64,000 nt of DNA. Source: Chersky-806 sp038252255. Its GTDB lineage: Bacteria; Actinomycetota; Acidimicrobiia; IMCC26256; JAENVU01. Shown in pieces: positions 8,706 through 16,706 of the stretch. Made by a program: the position numbers and the translations under genes. Below the pieces are notes generated by a model. It did not search any database. It was not told the origin of the DNA and saw only the letters and a program-made list of their open reading frames with translations. The stretch covers positions 62,001-126,000 of the forward strand of contig JBBSAM010000008.1 of the NCBI GenBank assembly GCA_038252255.1, given 5' to 3'. How positions within the stretch are numbered: the stretch's first letter is position 1; each line of letters starts with the position of its first letter.

Positions 8706-11042
8706 TCAGAGTGGAGCCTCGAGGGCCCAGTCGAGGACCTGGGTCACGTCCTCGGCCAGGTGGAAGGTCATCTGCTCCCGTACCGACTCCGGGACGTCCT
8801 CCAGGTCAGGACCGTTGCGCTTCGGGAGCACGACCGTCGTGAGGCCGGCCCGCTGCGCCGCGAGCACCTTCTGCTTGAGCCCGCCGATGGGCAGCACCCG
8901 CCCCTGCAGCGTGACCTCGCCGGTCATCCCGACGTCGGCCCGCACGGGGCGTCCGGTGAGCCGCGACACGAGCGCGGTGGTCATGGTCACGCCGGCGGAC
9001 GGTCCGTCCTTCGGCACCGCACCCGCCGGGACGTGCACGTGGAAGCGCCGCTGCTCCAGCGCGTCCGCATCCACCCCGAGGGCATCGGCGTTCGCCCGGA
9101 TGTAGCTCATCGCGATCTCGGCCGACTCCTTCATGACGTCGCCGAGCTGGCCGGTGAGGGTGAGGCCGGGCTCGCCGGGCAGGCTGGTCGCCTCCACGAA
9201 CAGCACGTCGCCACCGGTGCCGGTGACCGCGAGACCCGTCGCCACTCCCGCTGCGGACGTGCGTTCGCGCACTTCCTCGGCAAAGAAGCGTTGACGACCG
9301 AGCTGCGGCGGGACATCGCCGGCGCCGATCGTCACGGGTGGCACGGACTCGCCACTCGCGATTCCCGCCGCCGTCTTCCGCAGCAGCTTGCCGAGCTCGC
9401 GCTCGAGGTTCCGCACGCCCGCCTCGCGGGTGTAGTCGGTGACGACGGCCCGCAGCGCGTCGTCGTCCACCGTCACCTCCTCGGAGCCGAGCCCGTTGCG
9501 TTGGAGCTGGCGGGCGAGCAGGTGGTCACGGGCGATGACGACCTTCTCGTCCTCGGTGTAGCCGTCCAGGCGCACGACTTCGAGCCGGTCGAGCAACGGT
9601 CCGGGGATCGTCTCCAGGACGTTCGCGGTGGCCAGGAACAGCACCCCGGAGAGGTCCAGGTCCACGTCCAGGTAGTGGTCGCGGAAAGTGTGGTTCTGGG
9701 CCGGGTCGAGCACCTCGAGCAACGCGCTCGACGGGTCGCCCCGCCAGTCGGCGCCCAGCTTGTCCACCTCGTCCAGCAGGATCACCGGGTTCATCGTCCC
9801 AGCTTCCTTGAAGGCGCGGGCGATCCGACCCGGGAGCGCCCCGACGTACGTACGCCGGTGACCGCGGATCTCCGCCTCGTCCCTCACGCCACCGAGCGCG
9901 ACGCGCACGAACTTGCGACCGGTCGCCCGGGCCACGGACTCACCCAGGGAGGTCTTGCCCACACCCGGAGGCCCGACGAGCGCCAGGATCAGGCCGCTGC
10001 CGCGGCGGGCGGACTCGTGCGCGTCGTCGAGTCCACGATCGGCCCGCAGCTTGCGCACCGCGAGGTACTCCACGATCCGGTCCTTCACATCGCCGAGCCC
10101 GGTGTGGTCGGCGTCGAGGATCCGGCGGGCTTCCTTGACATCGAGACGCTCCTCGGAGCGGACGCCCCAGGGCAGCTCGAGGATCGTGTCGAGCCAGGTG
10201 CGGATCCACCCGTGCTCGGGGCTCTGCTCCGACGTCCTCTCGAGCTTGTCGATCTCCTTGGTCACCGCGAGCGCGACTGCCTCCGGCAGCTCGGTCGCCG
10301 CCGCCTGCTCGCGCAGCTCTTCGATGGTGTTGCCGTCGTCGGCACCCTCACCGAGCTCCTTGCGGATCGCCTGGAGCTGCTGGCGCAACAGGAACTCGCG
10401 CTGCTGCTTCTCCATGCCCTCGCCGACCTCTTGGCGGATCTTCTCGGCGACCTCGTGCTCGGCCAGCGCGTCGCGCGCCCACTCGAGCGCGCGCTCGACC
10501 CGGGTCTCGGTGTCGGTGGCCTCGAGCAGCTCGACCTTGCGCTCGGTCGGCATGTCCGACCATGCGCCGAAGCCGTCTGCGAGCGCACCCGGCTCCGTGG
10601 TGGTGCGGAGCAGCTCGGGCAGGCGACGGGACCGGCGCCGCTCGGCGAGCACGGAGAGCACGGCCCGCAGCTCGCGGCCCAGCTCCTCGGCGCGGGGCGA
10701 GGCGTCCTCGTCGGTCAGGTCATGGGCCTCGACCCACAGCGCGGTGCCGGTCCCGGCGACGCCGGTGCCGAGCACGGCTCGGTGCAGCCCGCGGATGATC
10801 GCGGCGGCGAGGCCGTTCGGCAGCTCGCCCGACTCCTCGACCACGGCCACGGTTCCGACGCGGGCGTAGCGCCCGTCGATCCGGGGCACCAGGAGGAGCC
10901 GGCCGTCGCCGTCGTTCGCGGCCGCGACGGCCGCCCGGGACTCGTCGGTCTCGAGCGTGAGGGTGGCGACGGTGTTCGGCAGCACCACCCCGGAAGCGAG
11001 AGGAAGCACCGGCAACGCTTGGGTCTCGGTGAGCTCGGGCAT
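8706..11042 (-). CDS. lon: ATP-dependent serine protease Lon
   Basis: Lon protease, 778 residues, close to the usual length. An N-terminal substrate-recognition domain and coiled region (about 180-260) precede the AAA+ module, with Walker A GPPGVGKT at residues 357-364 and Walker B VILLDEVDKL. The C-terminal protease domain carries the Ser-Lys dyad: Ser682 in PKDGPSAG and Lys723 in GGLKQK, within a few residues of the E. coli positions. It degrades misfolded and regulatory proteins in the cytosol. Just upstream of the start are short direct repeats of GTAATCGT (minus-strand reading) near 11050-11075, which could be part of the promoter. Neighbour genes are not functionally tied to it. Confidence 0.97.
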   Translation of the reverse strand: MPELTETQALPVLPLASGVVLPNTVATLTLETDESRAAVAAANDGDGRLLLVPRIDGRYARVGTVAVVEESGELPNGLAAAIIRGLHRAVLGTGVAGTGTALWVEAHDLTDEDASPRAEELGRELRAVLSVLAERRRSRRLPELLRTTTEPGALADGFGAWSDMPTERKVELLEATDTETRVERALEWARDALAEHEVAEKIRQEVGEGMEKQQREFLLRQQLQAIRKELGEGADDGNTIEELREQAAATELPEAVALAVTKEIDKLERTSEQSPEHGWIRTWLDTILELPWGVRSEERLDVKEARRILDADHTGLGDVKDRIVEYLAVRKLRADRGLDDAHESARRGSGLILALVGPPGVGKTSLGESVARATGRKFVRVALGGVRDEAEIRGHRRTYVGALPGRIARAFKEAGTMNPVILLDEVDKLGADWRGDPSSALLEVLDPAQNHTFRDHYLDVDLDLSGVLFLATANVLETIPGPLLDRLEVVRLDGYTEDEKVVIARDHLLARQLQRNGLGSEEVTVDDDALRAVVTDYTREAGVRNLERELGKLLRKTAAGIASGESVPPVTIGAGDVPPQLGRQRFFAEEVRERTSAAGVATGLAVTGTGGDVLFVEATSLPGEPGLTLTGQLGDVMKESAEIAMSYIRANADALGVDADALEQRRFHVHVPAGAVPKDGPSAGVTMTTALVSRLTGRPVRADVGMTGEVTLQGRVLPIGGLKQKVLAAQRAGLTTVVLPKRNGPDLEDVPESVREQMTFHLAEDVTQVLDWALEAPL

Positions 11043-11159
11043 CGGACTCCGATCACGATTACACGATTACGTGAACGGTGGAACCTACCGATGGGCCCTC
11101 ATATTCCCGACCTGGGCTTCCGGGTTTGGGCCGATGACCCGGGCCGGACCGGGTCCCGC

Positions 11160-11648
11160 CTAGCCCGGGATCTGCTCCTCGATGGCTGCCACCAGCGTCG
11201 GGTCCTCGGGGGTCACCGTCGGGTTGAACCGGCCGACCACCGCACCCTCGGGTGAGACCAGGAACTTCTCGAAGTTCCAGCGGATGTCGCCGGTGTAGCC
11301 CTCGGCATCGGGGAAGGCGTTCAGCTGCTGGTACAGCGGGTGCTGGTTCTCCCCGTTCACCTCGATCTTCTCGAAGAGCGGGAATTCCACGCCGTAGCTC
11401 GTGGAGCAGAACGCCTGGATCTCGCCGGCCGTCCCGGGCTCCTGCTCGAGGAACTGGTTGCAGGGGAAGCCGAGCACCTCGAAGCCGCGCCCGCCGAGCG
11501 TCTCGTGCAGCTTCTCGAGCCCCTCGTACTGGGGGGTGAGACCGCAGAACGACGCGACGTTCACGATCAGCACGGCCTTTCCCTTGTAGTCGCCCAGCGA
11601 GGCCGGGGTGCCGTCGAGCTGGTTCACCTTCACGTCGTAGATCGCCAT
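11160..11648 (-). CDS. Glutathione-peroxidase-family thiol peroxidase (Cys type)
   Basis: A 162-residue GPx-fold protein. The peroxidatic residue is Cys35 in ASFCGLTPQY, replacing selenocysteine. The rest of the catalytic tetrad is Gln65 (FPCNQF), Trp124 and Asn125 (RWNFEKFL). Cys81 is in a position compatible with the resolving cysteine of thioredoxin-dependent 2-Cys GPx enzymes. It reduces hydroperoxides, probably using thioredoxin rather than glutathione because most actinobacteria lack glutathione (family knowledge). No signal peptide is present, so it is cytoplasmic. It is preceded by a gene-free stretch of about 55 bases, suggesting its own promoter. Confidence 0.93.
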   Translation of the reverse strand: MAIYDVKVNQLDGTPASLGDYKGKAVLIVNVASFCGLTPQYEGLEKLHETLGGRGFEVLGFPCNQFLEQEPGTAGEIQAFCSTSYGVEFPLFEKIEVNGENQHPLYQQLNAFPDAEGYTGDIRWNFEKFLVSPEGAVVGRFNPTVTPEDPTLVAAIEEQIPG

Positions 11649-11702
11649 GGGTCGTGCTCCTCTGATGTCGGGTCGCGTCGCTCGGGGCGTATGAGCGGCA
11701 GT

Positions 11703-12497
11703 CTATGGATGTGACGTCTTGCGCACCTCACGAGCCATCATCCGGTACGCCACCGGGGCGAGGAGGCCGCCGACCCGGGCCAGCAGTGCGGTCTGGGAGT
11801 CGAAGGTGATCACGTGGCGGTCGCGCTCGATCCCGCGCACCAGGCCGGCTCCCACCGCCTCGGCCGACCTCGGCTTGATCCCGGCGGAGACGGCCGCGGT
11901 CTCCGGCGGCTTGATGAGGTTCTCGGTCTCGAAGCCGGGCGTCAGCGTGTCCGGCGGGAACGCACAAGCCACGAAGACCCCACGTGAATGGACCTCCGCC
12001 CGCAACGCATCCATCAGCCCGCGCACCGCGTACTTCGACGGCGCGTAGGCACCGAACCCGAACACGCCGACCAGGCCTGCAGCCGAAGAGATCCCGACGA
12101 TCGTGCCGCGGCCCCGCTCGACCATCGAGCCGATGACGGCCCGGATCGAATACAGCGTCCCGAAGTAGTTCAGGTCCATCTGCGCGCGGAAGTGCGCGAC
12201 GTCGAGCTGCTCGAAGTACCCGGGGTGCGATGCGCCGGCCGAGCAGATGAGGAGATCGCAGGGTCCCTGCTCCGCGACGAGCGCATCGATGGCGGCCGTC
12301 ACCGCGCCGCTATCGGTGACGTCCGCCGCCGCGGTGCGACAGGACGATCCGACGGCCAGAGCGGCCTGGTCGAGCCGCCCCTCGTCGCGCGCGATCAGCG
12401 AGACGCGCGCGCCGCGTGCCGCGAGCAGCTGCGCGGTGGCGAGACCGATGCCCTGGGAGCCGCCGGTGACGATTGCGTGGGTGTCGGCGATGCGCAT
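11703..12497 (-). CDS. Short-chain dehydrogenase resembling 3-ketodihydrosphingosine reductase (KDSR)
   Basis: Classical SDR of 264 residues. The cofactor motif TGGSQGIG is at residues 11-18 and the catalytic triad is Ser138, Tyr151, Lys155 (YAPSK). Downstream, the segment PPDTLTPGFETENLIKPPET closely follows the eukaryotic KDSR signature as I recall it (PPDTDTPGF, then a KP-ET block), which normally shapes the sphingoid substrate pocket. A hydrophobic C-terminal region (LLARVGGLLAPVAYRMM) could associate with the membrane. No serine palmitoyltransferase gene is in the window, so the substrate could equally be another long-chain 3-keto lipid. The arginine after the first cofactor strand (SLIARDE) suggests NADPH use. 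Confidence 0.82.
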   Translation of the reverse strand: MRIADTHAIVTGGSQGIGLATAQLLAARGARVSLIARDEGRLDQAALAVGSSCRTAAADVTDSGAVTAAIDALVAEQGPCDLLICSAGASHPGYFEQLDVAHFRAQMDLNYFGTLYSIRAVIGSMVERGRGTIVGISSAAGLVGVFGFGAYAPSKYAVRGLMDALRAEVHSRGVFVACAFPPDTLTPGFETENLIKPPETAAVSAGIKPRSAEAVGAGLVRGIERDRHVITFDSQTALLARVGGLLAPVAYRMMAREVRKTSHP

Positions 12498-12537
12498 GCC
12501 GTGATCCTGCCACTGCCCGGCGACCCCGTGCCTTGTG

Positions 12538-13938
12538 CTACTTGGGTTTGATCATGTCCTCGGCCCGGACCGCAGCGTCGAACTCGTCCGCGGTGAGGTA
12601 CCCCGAGGCGATCGCCGCCTCGCGCAGGGTCGTACCGTCCTTGTGGGCCTTCTTCGCGATCTCCGCGGCCTTGTCGTAGCCGATCACCGGGTTGAGCGCG
12701 GTGACGACCATCAGCGAGTCCCGGACGTACTCCGCGATCTGAGCCAGGTTCGGCTCCAGCCCGACGATGCAGAACTCGCGGAAGTTGTTGCTGGCGTCGG
12801 TGAGCAGGTCGACCGAGTGCAGGAAGTTGAAGATCATCACCGGCTTGAACACGTTGAGCTCGAAGTTCCCCATCGACCCCGCGATCGAGGTTGCGGTGTC
12901 GTTGCCGAGCACCTGCACGCAGACCATCGTGAGCGCCTCGGACTGGGTGGGGTTGACCTTGCCCGGCATGATCGACGAGCCGGGCTCATTCTCCGGCAGC
13001 AGCAGCTCGCCGAGCCCGGCGCGCGGCCCGGATCCGAGCCAGCGCACGTCGTTGGCGATCTTCATGAGGCTCACGGCCAGGGTGCGCACCGCGCCGCTCG
13101 CGAAGACGAGGTCGTCGTGCGACGCCAGTGCCGCGAACTTGTTGCGGGCCGAGGTGAAGGGCAGGCCCGTGATCTCCGCGATCCTCGCCGCCGCCCGCTC
13201 GGCGAACTCAGGGTGTGTGTTCAGGCCGGTGCCGACTGCCGTACCACCGATCGCGAGCTCGAAGAGACCCCTGGTCGCGAGCTCGATGCGCTGCATGTCC
13301 GCGTCGAGCTGGGCGACGTAGCCCGAGAACTCCTGGCCCAGGGTGAGCGGTACCGCGTCCTGCAGGTGCGTCCGGCCGATCTTGACGATGTCCTTCCACG
13401 CCTCGGCGCGCTCGGCCAGCGCGTCGCGCAGCGCCCGGACCGACGGCAGGAGCCGGTGCGTCACCTCTTCTACCGCCGCGATGTTCATCGCGGTCGGGAA
13501 CGTGTCGTTCGACGACTGCGACATGTTGACGTGGTCGTTCGGGTGGATCGGCGTCTTGCTCCCCCGCTCCCCGCCGGCGATCTCGATCGCCCGGTTGGAG
13601 ATGACCTCGTTCACGTTCATGTTCGTCTGGGTGCCCGAGCCGGTCTGCCAGACGTAGAGCGGGAAGTGGTCGTCCAGCTCACCCGCGATGATCTCGTTCG
13701 CCGCCTGGGTGATGAGGCCCGCGTATTCGTCGGACAGCTTCCCGAGGTCCCGGTTCACATCGGCCGCGGCCTTCTTGAGCACGGCCATGGACCGGATCAC
13801 CGCGTCGGGCATCCGATCGTCGGCCACCGAGAAGTGGTGCAACGACCGCTGGGTCTGCGCGCCCCAGTAGCGGTCGATCCCGACCTCGATCGGGCCCATG
13901 CTGTCGCTCTCGGTGCGGGTGCTCTTCGGGTCGGCCAT
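12538..13938 (-). CDS. fumC: Fumarate hydratase, class II
   Basis: Class II fumarase, 466 residues, interconverting fumarate and malate in the TCA cycle as a homotetramer without an Fe-S cluster. The superfamily signature GSSIMPGKVNPTQ is intact, including the flexible serine loop. The substrate-binding motif SSNDTFPTAM and the TGSGTQTNMN motif are also present, the latter being typical of fumarases rather than aspartases. The ATG at 13938 is preceded by a strong GAGGGAGGGG Shine-Dalgarno, which excludes the longer in-frame reading. It is divergent from the DUF885 gene; two tandem hairpin repeats lie in the shared upstream region. Confidence 0.96.
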   Translation of the reverse strand: MADPKSTRTESDSMGPIEVGIDRYWGAQTQRSLHHFSVADDRMPDAVIRSMAVLKKAAADVNRDLGKLSDEYAGLITQAANEIIAGELDDHFPLYVWQTGSGTQTNMNVNEVISNRAIEIAGGERGSKTPIHPNDHVNMSQSSNDTFPTAMNIAAVEEVTHRLLPSVRALRDALAERAEAWKDIVKIGRTHLQDAVPLTLGQEFSGYVAQLDADMQRIELATRGLFELAIGGTAVGTGLNTHPEFAERAAARIAEITGLPFTSARNKFAALASHDDLVFASGAVRTLAVSLMKIANDVRWLGSGPRAGLGELLLPENEPGSSIMPGKVNPTQSEALTMVCVQVLGNDTATSIAGSMGNFELNVFKPVMIFNFLHSVDLLTDASNNFREFCIVGLEPNLAQIAEYVRDSLMVVTALNPVIGYDKAAEIAKKAHKDGTTLREAAIASGYLTADEFDAAVRAEDMIKPK

Positions 13939-13996
13939 GTCCCCTCCCTCGCCAATCGGACGGTATCGCGCTGCCTCCCGCCGAGCGCATCCGGGA

Positions 13997-14060
13997 CCGC
14001 CGGAGCGCACCGGGCAATCGCGGTCGATCGGTTGCGCTCCGGAGATCCGGGGAAGGAAGA
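13997..14060 (+). repeat. Intergenic hairpin repeat, copy A (first tandem unit)
   Basis: The unit begins CCGCCGGAGCGCACC and ends GGAAGGAAGA. Arms at 14000-14011 (CCGGAGCGCACC) and 14030-14042 (GGTTGCGCTCCGG) pair almost perfectly. The loop carries CGCGGTCGA, shared with copies C and D. It abuts copy B with no spacer. Confidence 0.75.
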
Positions 14061-14132
14061 CCGCCGGAGCGCACCGGGCGATCGCGCTCGACTGGTTTGC
14101 TGGTTGCGCTCCGGAGATCCGGGGAAGGAAGA
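14061..14132 (+). repeat. Intergenic hairpin repeat, copy B (second tandem unit)
   Basis: Tandem duplicate of copy A with the same ends (CCGCCGGAGCGCACC at the start, CTCCGGAGATCCGGGG and GGAAGGAAGA at the end). The loop is eight bases longer and varied (GGGCGATCGCGCTCGACT). Copies A and B occupy the region between the divergent fumC and DUF885 genes, so they may influence either transcript. Confidence 0.75.
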
Positions 14133-14159
14133 TCCCGCTACACGCCCCAAGGAGCCCCT

Positions 14160-15857
14160 GTGCCTGCTGCAGATGACCGTGCCGTAGCCGCTCTCGCCGA
14201 TCGCTACGTCGAGCGCCACGCCCGCCTCGATCCGGTCGCCGCGACCATGGAAGGGATCGCGGACCACGACACCGAGATGACGGACTACTCCCCCGACGCG
14301 AGCGAGGAGCGGGTCGAGCTCGATCGTACGGCGCTGCGCGAGCTCGCGGCGCAGACGCCGACGACGGATCAGGAGCGCGTCGCGGCGGAGATGATGCACG
14401 ACCGGCTCTCGATCAACGTCGCGCTGTACGAGCTCGGCGAGCACCTTCGCGATCTGAACGTCCTCGGCTCGCCGGTCCAGGGCATCCGGCAGGTCTTCGA
14501 CCAGATGCCGACGGACACCGAGCACGACTGGGAGACCATCGCGGCCCGAGTGGGCCTTGTCCCCGAAGGGCTGTCCAGCTTGCAGGGCGCGTACGACGAA
14601 GGTGTGGCACAGGGACTTGTCGCGGCCCGGCGCCAGGTCGTCGGCTGCGTCCACCAGGCCGAGGTGTGGTCCGGAACCGACGACGCGCACACCCGGCCGT
14701 TCTTCCTCAGCCTGGTCGACCGCTTCGATGCCAGCGGCATCCACGCCCCTGGCCTGCGCGCGACGTTGGAAGAGCGGGCGGAGCGTGCGACCGCGGCGTA
14801 CTCGTCGTTCGCCCGGTACCTCATCGAGGAGTACGGGCCGCATGCGGACGAGCACGACCCGGTCGGTGCCGAGCGCTACGCGGTCTGGGCGCGGGTGTTC
14901 AACGGCACCGAGCTCGACCTCGAGGAGACCTACGCCTGGGGTTGGGACGAGCTGTACCGCATCGAGCACGCGATGGGGAGCGTGGCGGAGCGGATCCTGC
15001 CCGGCGAGCCGCTCGTGTCCGTGATCGAGATGCTCGAGACCGACCCGGCCCGCTCGATCGAGGGCGAGGACAACCTGCGCGCCTGGCTGCAGGACATGAT
15101 GGACCGCACCATCGCCGAGCTGGACGGCGTCCACTTCGACATCCCCGGCCCCGTGAAGCGGGTCGAGGCGATGATCGCGGAGCCGGGCGGTGCGGCCGCG
15201 ATGTACTACACGGGCCCGTCGGAGGACTTCTCCCGCCCGGGGCGCACCTGGTACCCGACCCTCGGCCGGACCCACTTCCCCCTCTGGGGCGAGGTGTCGA
15301 TCTGCTACCACGAGGGTGTTCCCGGCCATCACCTCCAGGTCGCTCAGGTGCGGTACCTCGCCGACCAGCTCAACCGGTACCAGCGGACGTTGGGCTGGGT
15401 GTCGGGTCACGGCGAGGGATGGGCGCTCTACGCCGAGCGCCTCATGGGCGAGCTCGGCTACCTCGAGAACCCCGACTACGAGCTGGGGATGCTGCGCGCG
15501 CAGGCCATGCGCGCGGTGCGCGTCGTGGTGGACATCGGCATGCACCTCGAGCTGCCCATCCCCGACCGCGAGCGGTACCACCCGGGCGAGCGCTGGACCC
15601 CCGAGCTCGCGTTGCCGTTCGTGATCGAGCGCAGCATGTTCCCCGAGGACTTCATGCGCAGCGAGGTGGACCGCTACCTCGGCCTCCCCGGCCAGGCCAT
15701 CTCGTACAAGGTCGGCGAGCGGGTCTGGCTCGAGGCCCGCAACGCGTCGAAGGCGCGCCACGGCGATGCCTTCGACCTGAAGGCGTGGCACAAGTACGCC
15801 CTCGACCTCGGCAGCATGGGCCTCGACCAGCTCCGCGCCGAGCTCGCCCGCTTCTAG
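14160..15857 (+). CDS. DUF885-family protein (putative zinc metallopeptidase)
   Basis: 565 residues of the DUF885 family. The conserved motif HEGVPGHHLQ is near residues 384-393, the family's HExxPGHHxQ signature and a presumed zinc site. A second conserved region reads GHGEGWALYAERLM. The GTG start has an AAGGAG five bases upstream, which decides against longer readings through the repeat units. No signal peptide is visible, so the protein is probably cytoplasmic. The biochemical role is unproven, though structures of the family look gluzincin-like. Convergent with the SDR downstream, separated by a hairpin. Confidence 0.88.
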   Translation: MPAADDRAVAALADRYVERHARLDPVAATMEGIADHDTEMTDYSPDASEERVELDRTALRELAAQTPTTDQERVAAEMMHDRLSINVALYELGEHLRDLNVLGSPVQGIRQVFDQMPTDTEHDWETIAARVGLVPEGLSSLQGAYDEGVAQGLVAARRQVVGCVHQAEVWSGTDDAHTRPFFLSLVDRFDASGIHAPGLRATLEERAERATAAYSSFARYLIEEYGPHADEHDPVGAERYAVWARVFNGTELDLEETYAWGWDELYRIEHAMGSVAERILPGEPLVSVIEMLETDPARSIEGEDNLRAWLQDMMDRTIAELDGVHFDIPGPVKRVEAMIAEPGGAAAMYYTGPSEDFSRPGRTWYPTLGRTHFPLWGEVSICYHEGVPGHHLQVAQVRYLADQLNRYQRTLGWVSGHGEGWALYAERLMGELGYLENPDYELGMLRAQAMRAVRVVVDIGMHLELPIPDRERYHPGERWTPELALPFVIERSMFPEDFMRSEVDRYLGLPGQAISYKVGERVWLEARNASKARHGDAFDLKAWHKYALDLGSMGLDQLRAELARF

Positions 15858-15858
15858 T

Positions 15859-15887
15859 CCCCGCGTCGGCGGAGGGTCGGCGCGGGG
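15859..15887. terminator. Convergent-gene hairpin terminator
   Basis: CCCCGCG (15859-15865) pairs with CGCGGGG (15881-15887) around a 15-base loop, exactly filling the gap between two convergent stop codons. No T-tract is present, as is common in high-GC actinobacteria. Confidence 0.5.
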
Positions 15888-16706
15888 TCAGGGTTCGAGT
15901 GGGCGGTTCGTCCACGTCCCGTCGGCGCGGCGGAACCAGCCGCCCGCGGCCAGGCTGCCGCCATCGGCGTGGATCGTCGAGCCGGTCACGAAGGCGGCGA
16001 GGTCCGAGGCGAGGAAGAGCGCGACGCCGGCGATGTCGTCCGGCGTCCCGAACCGGCCGACCGGGACCCATTGCGGGATCAGCTCCTGTTGCGCTTCGGG
16101 AACCCAGCGGGAGTAGGGCACCTGGATCGTCTCGGTGAGGTCCGGCGCGATCGCGTTCACGCGCACGCCGTCGTTGCCGAGCTCGACCGCGAGACTCTTC
16201 GTGAACTGCGTGATCGCGCCCTTGAACGCGCTGTACACCGGTCGGCGCGGGATCGCCCGGAACGCTTCGACGCTCGACACGTTGATGACGCTTCCCCACT
16301 TGCGCTGCACCATCCCGGGAACGAAGGCCCGCGTGCAGAGGAAGACGTGCTCGAGGTTCACGCGGTACAACGCGCGCCACTCGTCGGATGAGCTCGTCAG
16401 GAAGTTGCCGTCCCCGGGAAGGTAGTGCCCGACGTTGTTCACCAACACGTCGACCGACCCGACCGTGGCCGCCAGGTCCGTGACCGCGCCCTCGTCGCCG
16501 ACATCCACGACGGCACCCGACGCGTCCCCACCCGCGGCCTGGATCGCGGTCACGGTCTCCTCGGCCCGCTCGGGATTGATCTCCGCCACCACGACGTGCG
16601 CGCCATGCGCCGCGAACGTCTCGGAGATCGCGCGGCCGATCCCGCCCCCACCCCCGGTGACGAGCGCTACCCGGCCCGTCAGGAGCGGACCCGGCTCGTG
16701 GCTCAC
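15888..16706 (-). CDS. Short-chain dehydrogenase/reductase
   Basis: Classical SDR, 272 residues. The cofactor site is TGGGGGIG (residues 17-24) and the active site is Ser145, Tyr158, Lys162 (YSAFK). The fold is complete, including the C-terminal GSTIHADGG motif. The acidic residue after the second beta strand (VVVAEINPER) suggests NAD rather than NADP. The start overlaps the stop of the oligoendopeptidase gene by four bases, so the two are translationally coupled although no shared pathway is obvious. The substrate is unknown. The short C-terminal tail (GGWFRRADGTWTN) is atypical. Confidence 0.88.
   Translation of the reverse strand: MSHEPGPLLTGRVALVTGGGGGIGRAISETFAAHGAHVVVAEINPERAEETVTAIQAAGGDASGAVVDVGDEGAVTDLAATVGSVDVLVNNVGHYLPGDGNFLTSSSDEWRALYRVNLEHVFLCTRAFVPGMVQRKWGSVINVSSVEAFRAIPRRPVYSAFKGAITQFTKSLAVELGNDGVRVNAIAPDLTETIQVPYSRWVPEAQQELIPQWVPVGRFGTPDDIAGVALFLASDLAAFVTGSTIHADGGSLAAGGWFRRADGTWTNRPLEP

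Noticed and set aside
8760..11255. An 831-codon plus-strand open frame opposite lon
   Set aside because: Antisense of Lon, which has complete motifs; the product is low-complexity and has no start context.
12535..14187. A 550-codon plus-strand frame opposite fumC
   Set aside because: Antisense shadow of fumC; its end runs through the hairpin repeats, giving repeated peptide units that are not a protein repeat.
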